From Roridomyces roridus (taxonomy: Eukaryota; Basidiomycota; Agaricomycetes; Agaricales; Mycenaceae), in the NCBI GenBank assembly GCA_029378245.1, contig JARKIF010000066.1, positions 124,001-188,000 on the forward strand: DNA of 64,000 nt. Reading direction: 5' to 3'. Below are positions 45,911 to 56,191 of this stretch, one piece after another (within the stretch, counting starts at the first letter, position 1; each line of letters opens with the position of its first letter). The position numbers were made by a program, and so were the translations under genes. A model generated the notes under the pieces. It ran no database searches and was not told the origin of the DNA. It worked only from the letters and a program-made list of their open reading frames with translations.

Positions 45911-47136
45911 ATGGCCCCTTCCTTCCTCACTATTCATCTCCTCCCCCTTGTTCTACTCTTCTATTGCGGCCAGGTTTCCGCCTCTTTGACAAACTTGACT
46001 ATCGACGATACCGACGGCACTTACTGGAATTTCGAGGGTTCGTGGAACGCAATTTCCCCCGAAGCTCCCTGTACAAGCTGCACGGATAAACCCGATGCGT
46101 CGCAACCATTCAACGGTACTTGGCACCAAGGTGGCCGTCGATCCGGTATTTTTTCATTCCGAGGTCAGTATACTCCCCCCCTCACCATCTACTGTACCAA
46201 ATCCTTATGTTATCATACTAGGCTCCGCGGTGTACATTTATGGGATCGACACACCAGCGGCCTTTGCGGGCCGAATCGTGTTCCAATTGAACAATGGATC
46301 GAATACGAGTACCCATTTACACTTGGGTTCCACCTACGTGTACAATTCGCTATTTTATTCGGCTACGGGTCTCAACTCGAGTGTAACCAACACGGTGAAC
46401 TGGGTGATCGAAGATGGGGATGGAGCGTCCAGTTCGGACCCGTCTGGGCTATTCGACTATGCTCGGGTTACCGTTGGGGAGGAAGACGTGGCTTCAAGTT
46501 CTAGCACTGGCAGTGTCGAGACATCGTGAGTTCGAAATTTGTCGAGCAGATGTTCATAACTCAATCTTAGGACCGCTAGTAGGTTCGAAATGCGCTTGTA
46601 TTTATCGGCGTTCTTTGACATGGTGTTCTAGCAGCGCCACAGCTACCCCGCCTCCACCACCGCCAGCACACAACGGGAATAATGCCGGTCCGATCGCCGG
46701 CGCTGTGGTCGGTGTATTCTGGGGAATAGCCATCATGGGCGCGGTAGCCGTCCTTCTCCTGCGCCGGCGCCGGCGACAACAGGCTTCAACATCATCATCG
46801 GACCTGGAAAGTGGAACTCCGCCCCCACCCCCGCCGCGCTTCATGCAGACACCTGCCATCATAATCGAGCCTTTCCGACCGCCGCCTCGGAGGATTTCCT
46901 GGCAAACAGACACATCCATACTGTCCCCAGGCCTATCGTCCGCTTCTGTTGCTGCAACTTCTGACCCCGACTCGAAGTGGCATCAACGGCTCTACTCGGC
47001 GACAGAAACGGGGACCTTTTCACCAATGCAATCACCGGAGACGGAGGCACGATCCAACATGACGGCGACGGACTATGAGGAGCGGCTGCGAAATTTGGAA
47101 CGGTTTGCTGCGACCTTCCCGCCTGCGTACAGTTGA
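45911..47136 (+). CDS. P3: type I membrane protein with ectodomain, TM and C-terminal PPxY
   Basis: Three exons join exactly (45911-46163, 46222-46525, 46632-47136; 353 residues). The signal peptide starts MAPSFLTIHLLPLVLLFYCG. The ectodomain has LTNLTIDDTDGTYWNFEGSW, CTSCTDKPDASQPFNGTWH, AVYIYGIDTPAAFAGRIVF, YVYNSLFYSATGLNSSV and DYARVTVGEED. It carries several N-x-S/T sites and a CxxC pair. A Ser/Pro stalk, the TM segment (GPIAGAVVGVFWGIAIMGAV, about residues 206-228), RRRRR, IIIEPFRPPPRR and the tail YEERLRNLERFAATFPPAYS follow. The arrangement says plasma-membrane receptor or adaptor with cytosolic tail. PPAY suggests ubiquitin-dependent endocytosis through Rsp5-like ligases, by inference. 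This is the best-preserved family member together with P5. Confidence 0.85.
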
Positions 47137-47743
47137 CAGCATATGGGACTTGGGTCACCTTTGTTAGTGCTGTTCCTCCTTGATACAATTGAATCAATAT
47201 ACTTGGGCCCCTCCTGCTGCGAATCATATCAGTACATCTTGATCGTCACTGATATCGATGTCTGTTACAGAGACTAGCGAATCTCAGCATTGGATCTGAA
47301 TGCTTGGCAGTGCAAGGACCTGCAGCAATTTCTAGCGGGACCAGTGTTGTTGTGCATGGGCACCGCAAACCATTCAAGTCCAATGCTCCCGGCTTCCAAG
47401 ATCTACAAAAAAACCCTTTGCAGTGTTTGTTGGTGGGAATAAATGTCCCATCTGTCAAAGTCGTGCCTAACCAGTGCGATAGACTCCCGCCCGGCACCAC
47501 TGCCACTGTATTTCGCGCCCGGTCCACCGCGAATAATCCAGATAGAGCTCATTGAAGTGTTCAAGTCTCGACGGCACTGGCAGAAAAACTACGTCGTACC
47601 ACATGTATGCATCGGTTCGTACCAAATTGAAAATGATATTCAAACTTTCTTGATCTTCTTCCTATGATGGCAACCTCGCCACTGAGCTATGCTTTCAGGC
47701 TATAAACCGCATCTGGGAGTGGGGCTATACTTCCTTTTCGTTG
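47137..47743. other. Intergenic region P3/P4
   Basis: No gene supported; short frames on both strands only. Confidence 0.4.
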
Positions 47744-48163
47744 ATGGTCTCCCCCACCGCTGCCCTCCTTTCTCTCCCCCTTGTTCTTGTCTTTCCCGCT
47801 GGCCAGGTCTCTGCCAGTCCCACCAACTTGACGACACCAATCAGACATTCTGGAATTTTGAAGGGTCATGGAATGCGATAACACGCGAAACACCCTGCCC
47901 CAAATGTGTGGATAATCCAAATACGACGCTGGCGTTCAACAATTCGTTCCACCATGGTAGCCATCGATCTGGTATTTTCTCATTCCAAGGTTGGGTGGGA
48001 TGCACTCTGAAATGTCTACTGAATCTCTGAGAATTTGTGTCTAGGATCCGCAGTGTACATCTATGGAGTCGACACACCATCTAGTTTCGCTGGAGTAATT
48101 GAGTTCCAATTGAACAACTCCACCGAGACCAGCACCCATTTTCGTTTGGGTTCCGACTATGTG

Positions 48164-48640
48164 CAAGGGGCACCAAAGATAAGAGACTAGCACATCACCT
48201 CGAATTTTTTTTTTCAGCCAAATCAGCAGACCCTCCCCCCTCTATAAAAGGAAATTTCCTTTTTGGGAAGCGTCACATGACATTATTTTGGGTATTTTGC
48301 CCCCCCCTGCTCCCTGTACATGCCTCCCAAGGGCTTCCAGTCTATTCTATCAGCTCTGGAGTTGCTCTGGAGCCCAAGATCGGGGTTTTCCATTGAAATT
48401 CTGAATTGACGAGGGTCCGCACGTGACCAGAGCACGTGACTAATCGGACACGTGACCAAGTCGGGACCATGTACCGAAAAAATTGATAAAGTCCACTGGG
48501 GCTCTATTCAGTGGCCTACTATGCAAACAGAGCCTTTCCAGTGTCTGCGGAAATTTGGTACAAAACTTTTTTTTCAGCCCTTGGAGGGACCCCCCCCTCC
48601 CCTCCTATAATAGGAAATTCCTTATCTTTGGTGCCCCTTG
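48164..48640. mobile_element. 477-bp hAT-like MITE in exon 2 of P4
   Basis: Perfect 20-bp terminal inverted repeats CAAGGGGCACCAAAGATAAG at both ends and an 8-bp target duplication ACTATGTG (48156-48163 and 48641-48648). CA(A/G)GGG termini with 8-bp duplications are typical of hAT elements. There is no coding capacity. Inside, two similar segments (TTTTTTTTTCAGCC.. followed by a C-rich run and CTATAA.AGGAAAT) occur near 48207-48262 and 48567-48622. This suggests an internal duplication. Confidence 0.93.
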
Positions 48641-48885
48641 ACTATGTGTACAATTCACTGTTTTTCTCGGCCACTGGTCTCAATTCGAGTGCGAAAAACA
48701 CGGTCAACTGGGTGGTCAATGGTGGCAACGGAGCGTCCACGACGGACCCGTCTGGCGTATTTGATTATGCCCAAGTTACTGTTGGAGAGGAAGAAGATTT
48801 GGGTTCAGCCGGTAACCCGGGGTCTCAAAGTGCGACGTCGTCATTGTGCGTCCCCATTCATTTACTTGTTCTCGATCTAATAATT

Positions 48886-49248
48886 TGTCATGAAATGACC
48901 CCAGGCAACAACCCGACGGGTTGTAACCCGATCAACCATCAAACCATCAATACCCTAATCAGTGATCATCATTGATCGGGCGGGTCTTGTCTCAACCCCT
49001 GCTTGGTACTCCACTCTCCCCTGCATTTAAACCCCTACCGGTCTCGATCGCCCCTGCTCCTACCCCCTACCTCCTCGTACCTAATTCGATCATGTAGTAT
49101 ATATACCCGTCTACAGTCTCAGTACTGTAGACAAATCTAGTCTATTCTCCCTACGGCTTGCTCTACCTCTTGAGTCTCGTCTGCTGCTCTTCGCTCGGTC
49201 GCCTCGTTCGTTGCCGACTAGAACCCGACTTAGCCCTAGGTGCTGACA
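48886..49248 (+). repeat. 5' LTR
   Basis: 363 bp, TG..CA bounded. TATATATA at 49098-49105 is a plausible TATA box. The predicted transcription start, about 31 bp downstream, falls at AGACAAATCT (49129-49138). Confidence 0.95.
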
Positions 49249-49262
49249 AAAGATTCGTCTCC
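49249..49262 (+). promoter_or_regulatory. Putative self-priming primer-binding site
   Basis: Two bases after the 5' LTR, AGATTCGTCT (49251-49260) is the exact reverse complement of AGACGAATCT in the 3' LTR (54935-54944), the predicted 5' end of the transcript. The 5' LTR copy has one mismatch (AGACAAATCT). No tRNA-like TGG start is seen. This matches the Tf1/sushi self-priming scheme rather than tRNA priming. Confidence 0.65.
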
Positions 49263-49293
49263 CCTTTACTCGAACACTCGACCGAACGAAACG

Positions 49294-50628
49294 ATGGACC
49301 CTACTGCACTGGGTATACCGAACCGAGATGCGTTCCAGTCGACGGACGCCATCCACTATCAAGGATTGGATCAAACGGCACGCGAAGCCCACATATTCGA
49401 TCGCGCGGAAGCGCTGAGCGCCGCAACTCGCGGGCTATTGACGGAAATCTGGGGACCAGACGGGAACCCGGAGGCGGGGTTGCAAGCTGGAGTCTTGCAC
49501 CTACAGAACGATCTCCAGGATGCATTCCAACGCATCTCGATGATGGAGGACCATATTGCGAAGACCAACAGCGTCATGTTGGATATACTGAAGAACCAGT
49601 TGGACGCGAAACAGGGGGGTGGCGATAAATCCCGCAGAGCGCGGGTTGCTGCCCCCGCCGACTTTTCCGGGGCTGCCGAGACCGTGGACGGGTTCTTGGC
49701 GGGTTGCTACCTTAACTTCCAGGACAACCCCGTATACGAAAAGGACTCCGCCAAGATCAATTTCACCCTGTCTTACATGAAAGGGGGGTCTGCGGCGATC
49801 TGGGCCGAAAACGTAGTAAAGGCCATGCGCAACGGCAGCGGCACTGGCGCCTATACCACCTACGCGGCGTTCGAGGCCGACATTATCTCCAGCTTCAAAG
49901 GAGGAGCCCAGGTGGAGGAAGCCCAAGCCAAGATGGAACACCTTCGACAGGCGAATGGTACGGCCACGAGCTACTTCACCATTCTCGACTTGTATAACAG
50001 AACGGCGGGATACGACGATACTACGCTTATCCGCCTCAAGACAGGTCTCAGCCAAGAGGTGGTGGAATCGATTTACGAAGGAGTTAACGGAGAACTCCCC
50101 AAGACCTACGCAGGGTGGAAAGAAGAAGCCATCAAACGTGATGGGCTCAAGAGACAGTTCCGCGTCCTGAAGAATACTCTCCTGACAGGAGATAAGGCGG
50201 GATTCGGGAAAGCGGGGAACCCCAACTCGGGGTCGTACGGAGGCGGGGGACGGAACCCGATGCAGAACCTGAAACGACTTGAAGGGTTCAATCGTACGGA
50301 AGGGTTCAACCGATTCGGCACCCAGCGCACGAACACGAACACGAACGCTTCAGGAAGCAGTACCAGCAACCCCACTATACGTACCAGCATCGCTACAACC
50401 GCGAGCAACGTCCCGGCCCCCATGGACATCGATCGCACAAATACGGGCCGTCGTCAACCTAGCAACGAAGTTCACTGCTATGGCTGCGGGCTCAAAGGGC
50501 ACATCCGCCGTAACTGCCCAACCCATGCGCACGTTACCACGCAGTTCCGTGCCATGGTGGAAGAACCCGACACCAAGGAGAACTCGGACGAAGAGTCCCC
50601 AGAGGATTTTTCCAACGACCGGGATTGA
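49294..50628 (+). CDS. gag: Gag of the chromovirus
   Basis: 444 residues from ATG 49294. The middle part is a Retrotrans_gag-like capsid domain (FSGAAETVDGFLAGCYLNF, WAENVVKAM, YFTILDLYNRTAGYDD). The C-terminus has a Gly/Asn-rich linker and one CCHC zinc knuckle, CYGCGLKGHIRRNC (about 50477-50518), that would bind RNA. It packages element RNA into cytoplasmic particles. It ends TGA at 50626-50628, overlapping the pol frame, which lies one base back. Confidence 0.92.
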   Translation: MDPTALGIPNRDAFQSTDAIHYQGLDQTAREAHIFDRAEALSAATRGLLTEIWGPDGNPEAGLQAGVLHLQNDLQDAFQRISMMEDHIAKTNSVMLDILKNQLDAKQGGGDKSRRARVAAPADFSGAAETVDGFLAGCYLNFQDNPVYEKDSAKINFTLSYMKGGSAAIWAENVVKAMRNGSGTGAYTTYAAFEADIISSFKGGAQVEEAQAKMEHLRQANGTATSYFTILDLYNRTAGYDDTTLIRLKTGLSQEVVESIYEGVNGELPKTYAGWKEEAIKRDGLKRQFRVLKNTLLTGDKAGFGKAGNPNSGSYGGGGRNPMQNLKRLEGFNRTEGFNRFGTQRTNTNTNASGSSTSNPTIRTSIATTASNVPAPMDIDRTNTGRRQPSNEVHCYGCGLKGHIRRNCPTHAHVTTQFRAMVEEPDTKENSDEESPEDFSNDRD

Positions 50629-53600
50629 AAGCCACGTCCTCCCGGTCTCCCTCGATACCCCATGTACACAAGTCGTTCACTAATCAATTTCATACTCTAT
50701 TGAACGATAAAGATTCTCAAATCGTGGCAAACGAACAAGAAAACGACACTCCTGCCCCCGAGTGGAGGAGTAAGAAGCCGATACCCCGAAAGAAGGTTAC
50801 CGTCGTACCTCCTACACCAAAGGCGTCGTGGAAGGGGCTACCACCCAACAGTGCCGAGCGACTGCTGGACCGAATGTACGCCCAGCGCCCGCACGCAGTA
50901 GAGATGCTGCAGAATTGGACGTACAAAACCCGACGCACCGAAATTACCGAAGGATACGTGGAGGAGCTACTGGGTCTCTATCGACCCGACGCTCTTACAG
51001 CCATCAAAGAGCTGCAAAATCCGCCTTCCTTCATTCGCGCTATGGGTGGGGTGTCAGTGATGGTCCCTATGGTGGTGCAGGATTTGGCTAGCCTCCGTGG
51101 GTATACGGTGGTGGGGCTTTTGGACACTGGGGCTACCGCGGAAGGATTCATGAACCAGTCGTTCGCCGAGAGGCATGGGCTCGACGTGGAGGATCTTCCG
51201 ATGCCGGTACCTGTCTACAACGCGGATAACACCCCCAACGCGGGGGGCAAGATTCGACAAGTGGTCAGAATGCGCACTACGGTGGAGGATCATGAGGAAG
51301 TAATGAGCTTCGCCCTGACCAATACCGGGAAGACGGATGTCATTCTGGGGTACAAGTGGTTGAAACGACACAATCCCGAGATTGACTGGAGTAACGGAAA
51401 GTTGTCTTTTACTCGCTGCCCGCCTGCGTGCCGCACCGAACGCCTCTGGAAGCAATGGGAGGCCGAAGACGAAGATGGGTTGGAACCCGACGATCGGGTA
51501 TTCGTCACCCGAATTTACGAGGAAGAGGACGCCCAACACGCGGAGCATATCCGAGCTATGGGTTCGGTTGCGACAAAACTAGCAGCAGCAGCCCATAACG
51601 CGAAGGGCGACCAGGCAATGGAGGATATTGTCCCGGCCCATTACCTCGATGAGTTTCGCAGTGTCTTCGACAAAAAGGATTTCGACAAACTACCGGAACG
51701 GAAGCGTTGGGACCACGCTATCGAACTGAAGGACGGGGCGGAACCCGCCCGGGGTCGGGTTATTCCCCTGTCAATCCCAGAACAGAAGGAGTTGGACGAG
51801 TTCATTGCGGAACACTTGAAGACTGGGCGGATACGCCCCTCGAAGTCTCCGTTTGCGTCTCCTTTCTTTTTCGTGAAGAAGAAAGACGGGAAACTTCGAC
51901 CAGTACAAGATTACCGAAGGTTGAACGCGATTACGATCAAGAACCGGTACCCGATTCCCCTGATCTCCGAAATAATGCACAACCTCCGGAACGCGACGTG
52001 GTTCACCAAGTTGGACGTACGATGGGGTTATAACAACATTCGGATAAAGGAAGGAGACGAGGAGAAGGCGGCATTCATCACCAATCGAGGGCTGTTTGAA
52101 CCCTTGGTGATGTTCTTCGGGTTGACAAACTCGCCGGCGACCTTCCAGTGCATGATGAACGACATCTTTGCCCGACAGATCGCCGAGGGTCGGGTTATTG
52201 TCTACTTGGACGACATTTTGATTTATTCCTCCAACAAGGAGGAGCACCAGATGACAGTGCGCGAGGTGCTGCAGATCCTACAGGAGAATGACTTGTACTT
52301 GAAACCCGAAAAGTGCGAGTTTGAGAAGCGGGAGGTCGAATACCTTGGGGTGATTATCGGGGATGGAAAGATTCGGATGGATCCCGTGAAAGTTGCGGGA
52401 GTACGCGAGTGGGCAGAACCCAAAACGGTCAAAGAGGTTCAGAGCTTCCTTGGGTTCCTCAACTTCTACCGTCGGTTTATTGCCGGGTTCGGGATCCACT
52501 CCAAACCCCTAACACGGCTGACGAGGAAAGATTACCGGTGGCGATGGGGAGGTGAAGAAAGGAGAGCGTTTGAAACGCTGAAGGACTTGGTCACCGCCGA
52601 ACCGGTGCTGCATTTTCCGACTGACCATGGCGAATGGCGGATGGAAGCCGACTCTTCGGATTTCGCGACCGGGGCGGTGCTTTCTCAACTCCAGAACGGA
52701 GTCTGGGTTCCGATCGGGTTCTTGTCCAAATCTCTTAACGACACGGAGCGAAATTACGACATTCACGACAAGGAGATGCTGGCGATTATGCGCGGTTTGT
52801 ACGAATGGAGGCATTTCCTTCAAGGCAGCAACAAAACCTTCGAGATTTGGACGGACCACAAGAATTTGGCTTACTTTATGACGACAAAGAAGCTGAACCG
52901 GAGGCAGGCACGCTGGTCGCTGGAGTTGAGTGAATACGACCTTTTGCTGATCCACAAGCCCGGTAAAACGCATAACAAAACGGATGCCCTTTCGAGGCGA
53001 AATGGCCATGAAAAGGGGGCAAAGGATAACAGCGATATCACGTTGCTACCAGCGGACAAATTTCAACAGATACCGAAGGAGGAATTTCTGCGAGCAATCC
53101 CAGACCAGGAGGGAGGGGACCAATTTTTGCAACGCATCAAGGACGCCCACGACAAGTGGGAGGATGCGGCCAAAGAGGGTTTGGCCAAGAGCAAGAATGA
53201 AGAAGCCGAGGAGGAGAACCCGACCTGGCAGGAACACGACGGGTTCTTGACTAGGCATGGATCGGTATACGTCCCTTCCGACAAGGAGCTACGCCATCAC
53301 ATAACCCGAGCTCACCATGATACGTATATGGCCGGTCATCCTGGACAGTATCGAACGGCGGAATTAGTAGCGCGAAACTACTACCGGCCGTCCATGACCC
53401 GGGACATCAAGCGGTACGTAGCCGCTTGTTCGACGTGCCAGAAGACGAAGACGTTTCCATCCAAACCCCGCGGACCCTTATCACCGAACGCAGTGCCCGA
53501 ACGAGTGTGGCAGAACGTCTCGATCGACCTAATCACGAAGTTACCTGAGTCCAAGGGGTACGACAGTATCGTGGTGATTGTGGATAGACTGGGTAAGGGA

Positions 53601-54620
53601 ATTCGGGTTGTGCCCTGTCGGGAACAGATTACCGGTGAAGGGATTGCCCGGGTTTATCGGGACAATGTGTGGAAGGATTACGGGTTACCGGAGGTGGTAA
53701 TCAGCGACCGTGGAACACAATTCGTGGGCCACTTTATGCGCGACTTGATGAAACTTCTGGGAATGAAGTCGAATGCGTCGACAGCATATCATCCGCAAAC
53801 CGACGGTCAAACGGAACGGGTCAACCAAGAGGTGGAGCAGTATCTCCGGATCTTTACGAACTTCATGCAAGACGACTGGGCAGAATGGTTGACCTTGGCC
53901 GAATTCTCCTACAACGACAAGGTCCACGCAACGACGGGATTCAGCCCCTTCTTTATGACTCTCGGGTTCCACCCGCGCAAAGGGATTGAACCACTACGAG
54001 AGGTTCCGACGGAGAAGGCGATGGAATTTGCGCAGAGAATGGAGAAGGTACGGGCAGAAGCCGCAGCGGCAATGCGCCACGCACAAGAAGTTATGAAGAA
54101 ATACTACGATCGCAGTCGACAACCCGACCCGGGGTACAAAGTAGGCGACAAGGTGTGGCTAGAAGGGAAGAATCTGCAGACGCACCGACCCACCAAGAAA
54201 TTCGAGGACCGACGGTATGGTCCTTTCCCGGTGGTGCGCAAGGTTGGATCCCTCTCGTACGAAATCAAGACGCCTGCATCTTGGAAAGTTCACCCGGTTT
54301 TCAATACGGTCTACCTTCGACCTTGGGTACCACCAGTGGCCGAGCATCAGAAAGCGGTGGATCCGCCACCCCCGGACGTGGTTGACGGTCATTATGAGTA
54401 TGAGGTGGAGGAGATCCTGAAAGTCAAGAGAGGCGGCGGGAATCAGCGCAACACGTTGCGCTACTTCGTCAAATGGAAGGACTATCCCCCGGCTGAATGG
54501 ACTTGGGAAAAGCGCGCTTTGTTGGATGGAGCAGAGGAATGCATAGAGGAGTTCTATGAGAAGAACCCGACTGCACTCCGTGAAGAACGGGTTAACGGCC
54601 GATGGAAGATCGTGTCCTGA
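50625..54620 (+). CDS. pol: Pol polyprotein (protease, RT, RNase H, integrase, chromodomain)
   Basis: Open for 1331 codons. Domains in order: retropepsin with LLDTGA (about 51117-51134), reverse transcriptase with the YLDD box (about 52203), RNase H (MEADSSDFATGAVLSQ, 52640-52690), integrase HHCC finger (HH..CSTCQK, 53300-53450), and a DDE core (SIDLITKL, VISDRGTQF, GQTERVNQEVE, 53520-53835). A C-terminal chromodomain follows (YEVEEILKVKR, YFVKWKDYP, WTWE, 54390-54530). There is no ATG near its beginning; 50625 is TTG. The frame is -1 relative to Gag and open well upstream, so expression as a Gag-Pol frameshift product is likely. GATTTTTCC at 50605-50613 is a possible slip site. Catalytic residues all appear intact. 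Confidence 0.93.
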   Translation: MKATSSRSPSIPHVHKSFTNQFHTLLNDKDSQIVANEQENDTPAPEWRSKKPIPRKKVTVVPPTPKASWKGLPPNSAERLLDRMYAQRPHAVEMLQNWTYKTRRTEITEGYVEELLGLYRPDALTAIKELQNPPSFIRAMGGVSVMVPMVVQDLASLRGYTVVGLLDTGATAEGFMNQSFAERHGLDVEDLPMPVPVYNADNTPNAGGKIRQVVRMRTTVEDHEEVMSFALTNTGKTDVILGYKWLKRHNPEIDWSNGKLSFTRCPPACRTERLWKQWEAEDEDGLEPDDRVFVTRIYEEEDAQHAEHIRAMGSVATKLAAAAHNAKGDQAMEDIVPAHYLDEFRSVFDKKDFDKLPERKRWDHAIELKDGAEPARGRVIPLSIPEQKELDEFIAEHLKTGRIRPSKSPFASPFFFVKKKDGKLRPVQDYRRLNAITIKNRYPIPLISEIMHNLRNATWFTKLDVRWGYNNIRIKEGDEEKAAFITNRGLFEPLVMFFGLTNSPATFQCMMNDIFARQIAEGRVIVYLDDILIYSSNKEEHQMTVREVLQILQENDLYLKPEKCEFEKREVEYLGVIIGDGKIRMDPVKVAGVREWAEPKTVKEVQSFLGFLNFYRRFIAGFGIHSKPLTRLTRKDYRWRWGGEERRAFETLKDLVTAEPVLHFPTDHGEWRMEADSSDFATGAVLSQLQNGVWVPIGFLSKSLNDTERNYDIHDKEMLAIMRGLYEWRHFLQGSNKTFEIWTDHKNLAYFMTTKKLNRRQARWSLELSEYDLLLIHKPGKTHNKTDALSRRNGHEKGAKDNSDITLLPADKFQQIPKEEFLRAIPDQEGGDQFLQRIKDAHDKWEDAAKEGLAKSKNEEAEEENPTWQEHDGFLTRHGSVYVPSDKELRHHITRAHHDTYMAGHPGQYRTAELVARNYYRPSMTRDIKRYVAACSTCQKTKTFPSKPRGPLSPNAVPERVWQNVSIDLITKLPESKGYDSIVVIVDRLGKGIRVVPCREQITGEGIARVYRDNVWKDYGLPEVVISDRGTQFVGHFMRDLMKLLGMKSNASTAYHPQTDGQTERVNQEVEQYLRIFTNFMQDDWAEWLTLAEFSYNDKVHATTGFSPFFMTLGFHPRKGIEPLREVPTEKAMEFAQRMEKVRAEAAAAMRHAQEVMKKYYDRSRQPDPGYKVGDKVWLEGKNLQTHRPTKKFEDRRYGPFPVVRKVGSLSYEIKTPASWKVHPVFNTVYLRPWVPPVAEHQKAVDPPPPDVVDGHYEYEVEEILKVKRGGGNQRNTLRYFVKWKDYPPAEWTWEKRALLDGAEECIEEFYEKNPTALREERVNGRWKIVS

Positions 54621-54656
54621 GTGCTTCGGGACGCAGCGCTTGAACGGAGGGGATAA

Positions 54657-55054
54657 TGTCATGAAATGACCCCAGGCAACAACCCGACGAATGTCATGAA
54701 ATGACCCCAGGCAACAACCCGACGGGTTGTAACCCGATCAACCATCAAACCATCAATACCCTAATCAGTGATCATCATTGATCGGGCGGGTCTTGTCTCA
54801 ACCCCTGCTTGGTACTCCACTCTCCCCTGCATTTAAACCCCTACCGGTCTCGATCGCCCCTGCTCCTACCCCCTACCTCCTCGTACCTAATTCGATCATG
54901 TAGTATATATACCCGTCTACAGTCTCAGTACTGTAGACGAATCTAGTCTATTCTCCCTACGGCTTGCTCTACCTCTTGAGTCTCGTCTGCTGCTCTTCGC
55001 TCGGTCGCCTCGTTCGTTGCCGACTAGAACCCGACTTAGCCCTAGGTGCTGACA
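54657..55054 (+). repeat. 3' LTR with a 35-bp duplicated start
   Basis: The full LTR copy is 54692-55054 (363 bp). It is preceded by an extra partial copy of the first 33 bases plus AA (54657-54691), so TGTCATGAAATGACC occurs twice in tandem. A purine run GGAGGGGA just upstream (54646-54653) is the likely polypurine tract. Confidence 0.9.
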
Positions 55055-55608
55055 TAATTGCAGAACCGCTAGGTGCAGCATCTGCCTGATTTCCCTAACA
55101 TCGTGTTCTCAGTTCAACATCAACCTCCAAGTTGATTCCATCACACAACGCGAATACCGCCAGTGTGATTGCTGGCGCCGTGGTGGGTGCAATCGGCGGA
55201 GGGGTGTTGCTCGGCGCGTTGGCTTAAACTTCAATATCACGACATGACACAGAGGGTGGATATCCACCGCATTTCAACGGAATGCCTAGCACTATCATCG
55301 AGCCTTTCCAACTGCCTGCGAGGGTTCCATCTCAAGCCCCCACATCCATCCTGTCTCCGTCATCCTCTTCCAAGTCCGAGCGTGGATTTTCATCACCTGA
55401 GACCGCGGCACAACCTCCAATGCCATCCAACTTGCGGACAGAGTACGAGGAGCGGCTGCGAAACTTGGAACGGTTTGCTGCTACGGTAGCTTCCCCGCCT
55501 GCGTACAGTTGATGTTGTAATTTTGAACCGATGGCGTGAAATTTTGTTCATTGGGTTAAGATGCTCAGAGCCTACTTGAATTCTCAGAAAGAGCCGGAAT
55601 GAAGTTTG

Positions 55609-56191
55609 TGTTAGGTGCCGGATCCGAGGCTGACTGGAATCCCGGATAAGGACGACCGGAGTAAGAATGACCGGAACTCCGGGACGAAGGACTCCGGAGA
55701 GGGACGAAAAGTCGGAGGAGGGAGATGGAGTCCAACCGGTGACACCACAAAGACCCAGGGTGACCGGGTTCCCTACGCTACTTCCAAGGGAAGCAATCCA
55801 GACGAGACGAGAAAGGAGGAGAGGAGGGCTCGGAGCAGCCAAGGTCGAATAGACCAGGAACGTTAATATTCCAACTGAGTTACATGGCGCTTGTACAGAG
55901 GTTTATATACTAAATGCCCACTGATGTATACCCAGATGAATATGGAGAAAGTGACAAGGTAAAAAACTCGGACCCCGGAGTGGAGGTGGATACCCCGGAG
56001 AAACCGGAGGTACCGGAGTGAATATCTACACCGGAGTAAGGTCGAGTGGGTGAAGGATGGAATGAAATTGAAGGGCAAAAGTCCGAACGAGGACCGGAGT
56101 CCGGTCAAGATTGATCCGGGGTTGTTGGAGCCGGAACCGGAGTTGGATCAAAATTGGTCCGGAGTTGGTGAGAATGGAACGGGACGTAACA
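55609..56191 (-). mobile_element. Solo LTR of another retrotransposon
   Basis: 583 bp bounded by TGTTA..TAACA and flanked by the 5-bp direct repeat GTTTG (55604-55608 and 56192-56196). Read on the minus strand it begins TGTTACGTCCCG and has a TATATAAACC promoter-like word around 55905. This supports the orientation given. CCGGAGT words recur throughout. No internal coding region, so it is a solo LTR left by recombination. It lies 96 bp after the P4 stop. Confidence 0.85.

Larger units (their letters stand above)
48886..55054 (+). mobile_element. Complete Ty3/gypsy chromovirus retrotransposon
   Basis: Flanked by 5-bp target duplications TAATT (48881-48885 and 55055-55059). The 363-bp LTRs start TGTCATG and end GCTGACA and differ at a single site seen by eye (A at 49133, G at 54939). 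Gag and a 1331-codon Pol are open. A chromodomain follows integrase. The element sits in an intron of P4 in the same orientation as the gene. The near-identity of the LTRs and the open frames suggest recent and possibly still competent insertion. Confidence 0.96.
47744..55512 (+). pseudogene. P4: P-family pseudogene split by two transposons
   Basis: The start at 47744 gives MVSPTAALLSLPLVLVFPAG, but the frame breaks within NLTIDDT. Compared with P3 about 7 bases are missing near 47835. FWNFEGSWNAITRETPCPKC then continues in the next frame. Exon 2 (AVYIYGVDTPSSFAGVIEFQ) is cut at the DYV|YNSLFFSATG site by a hAT-like MITE (48164-48640). The following intron, GTGCGTCC..CTAATAATTGCAG, contains the 6.2-kb Ty3 element. 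After it, at 55060-55512, come ASVIAGAVVGAIGGGVLL, a premature TAA, then TIIEPFQLPARV and EEYEERLRNLERF-like tail ending SPPAYS. The TM-flanking Arg run is missing. Four independent lesions make it a clear pseudogene, though its tail is well preserved. Confidence 0.88.

Noticed and set aside
49249..49270. A tRNA-type primer-binding site for the Ty3 element
   Set aside because: No TGG-initiated stretch resembling a tRNA 3' end follows the LTR; the self-complementary decamer explains the site better.
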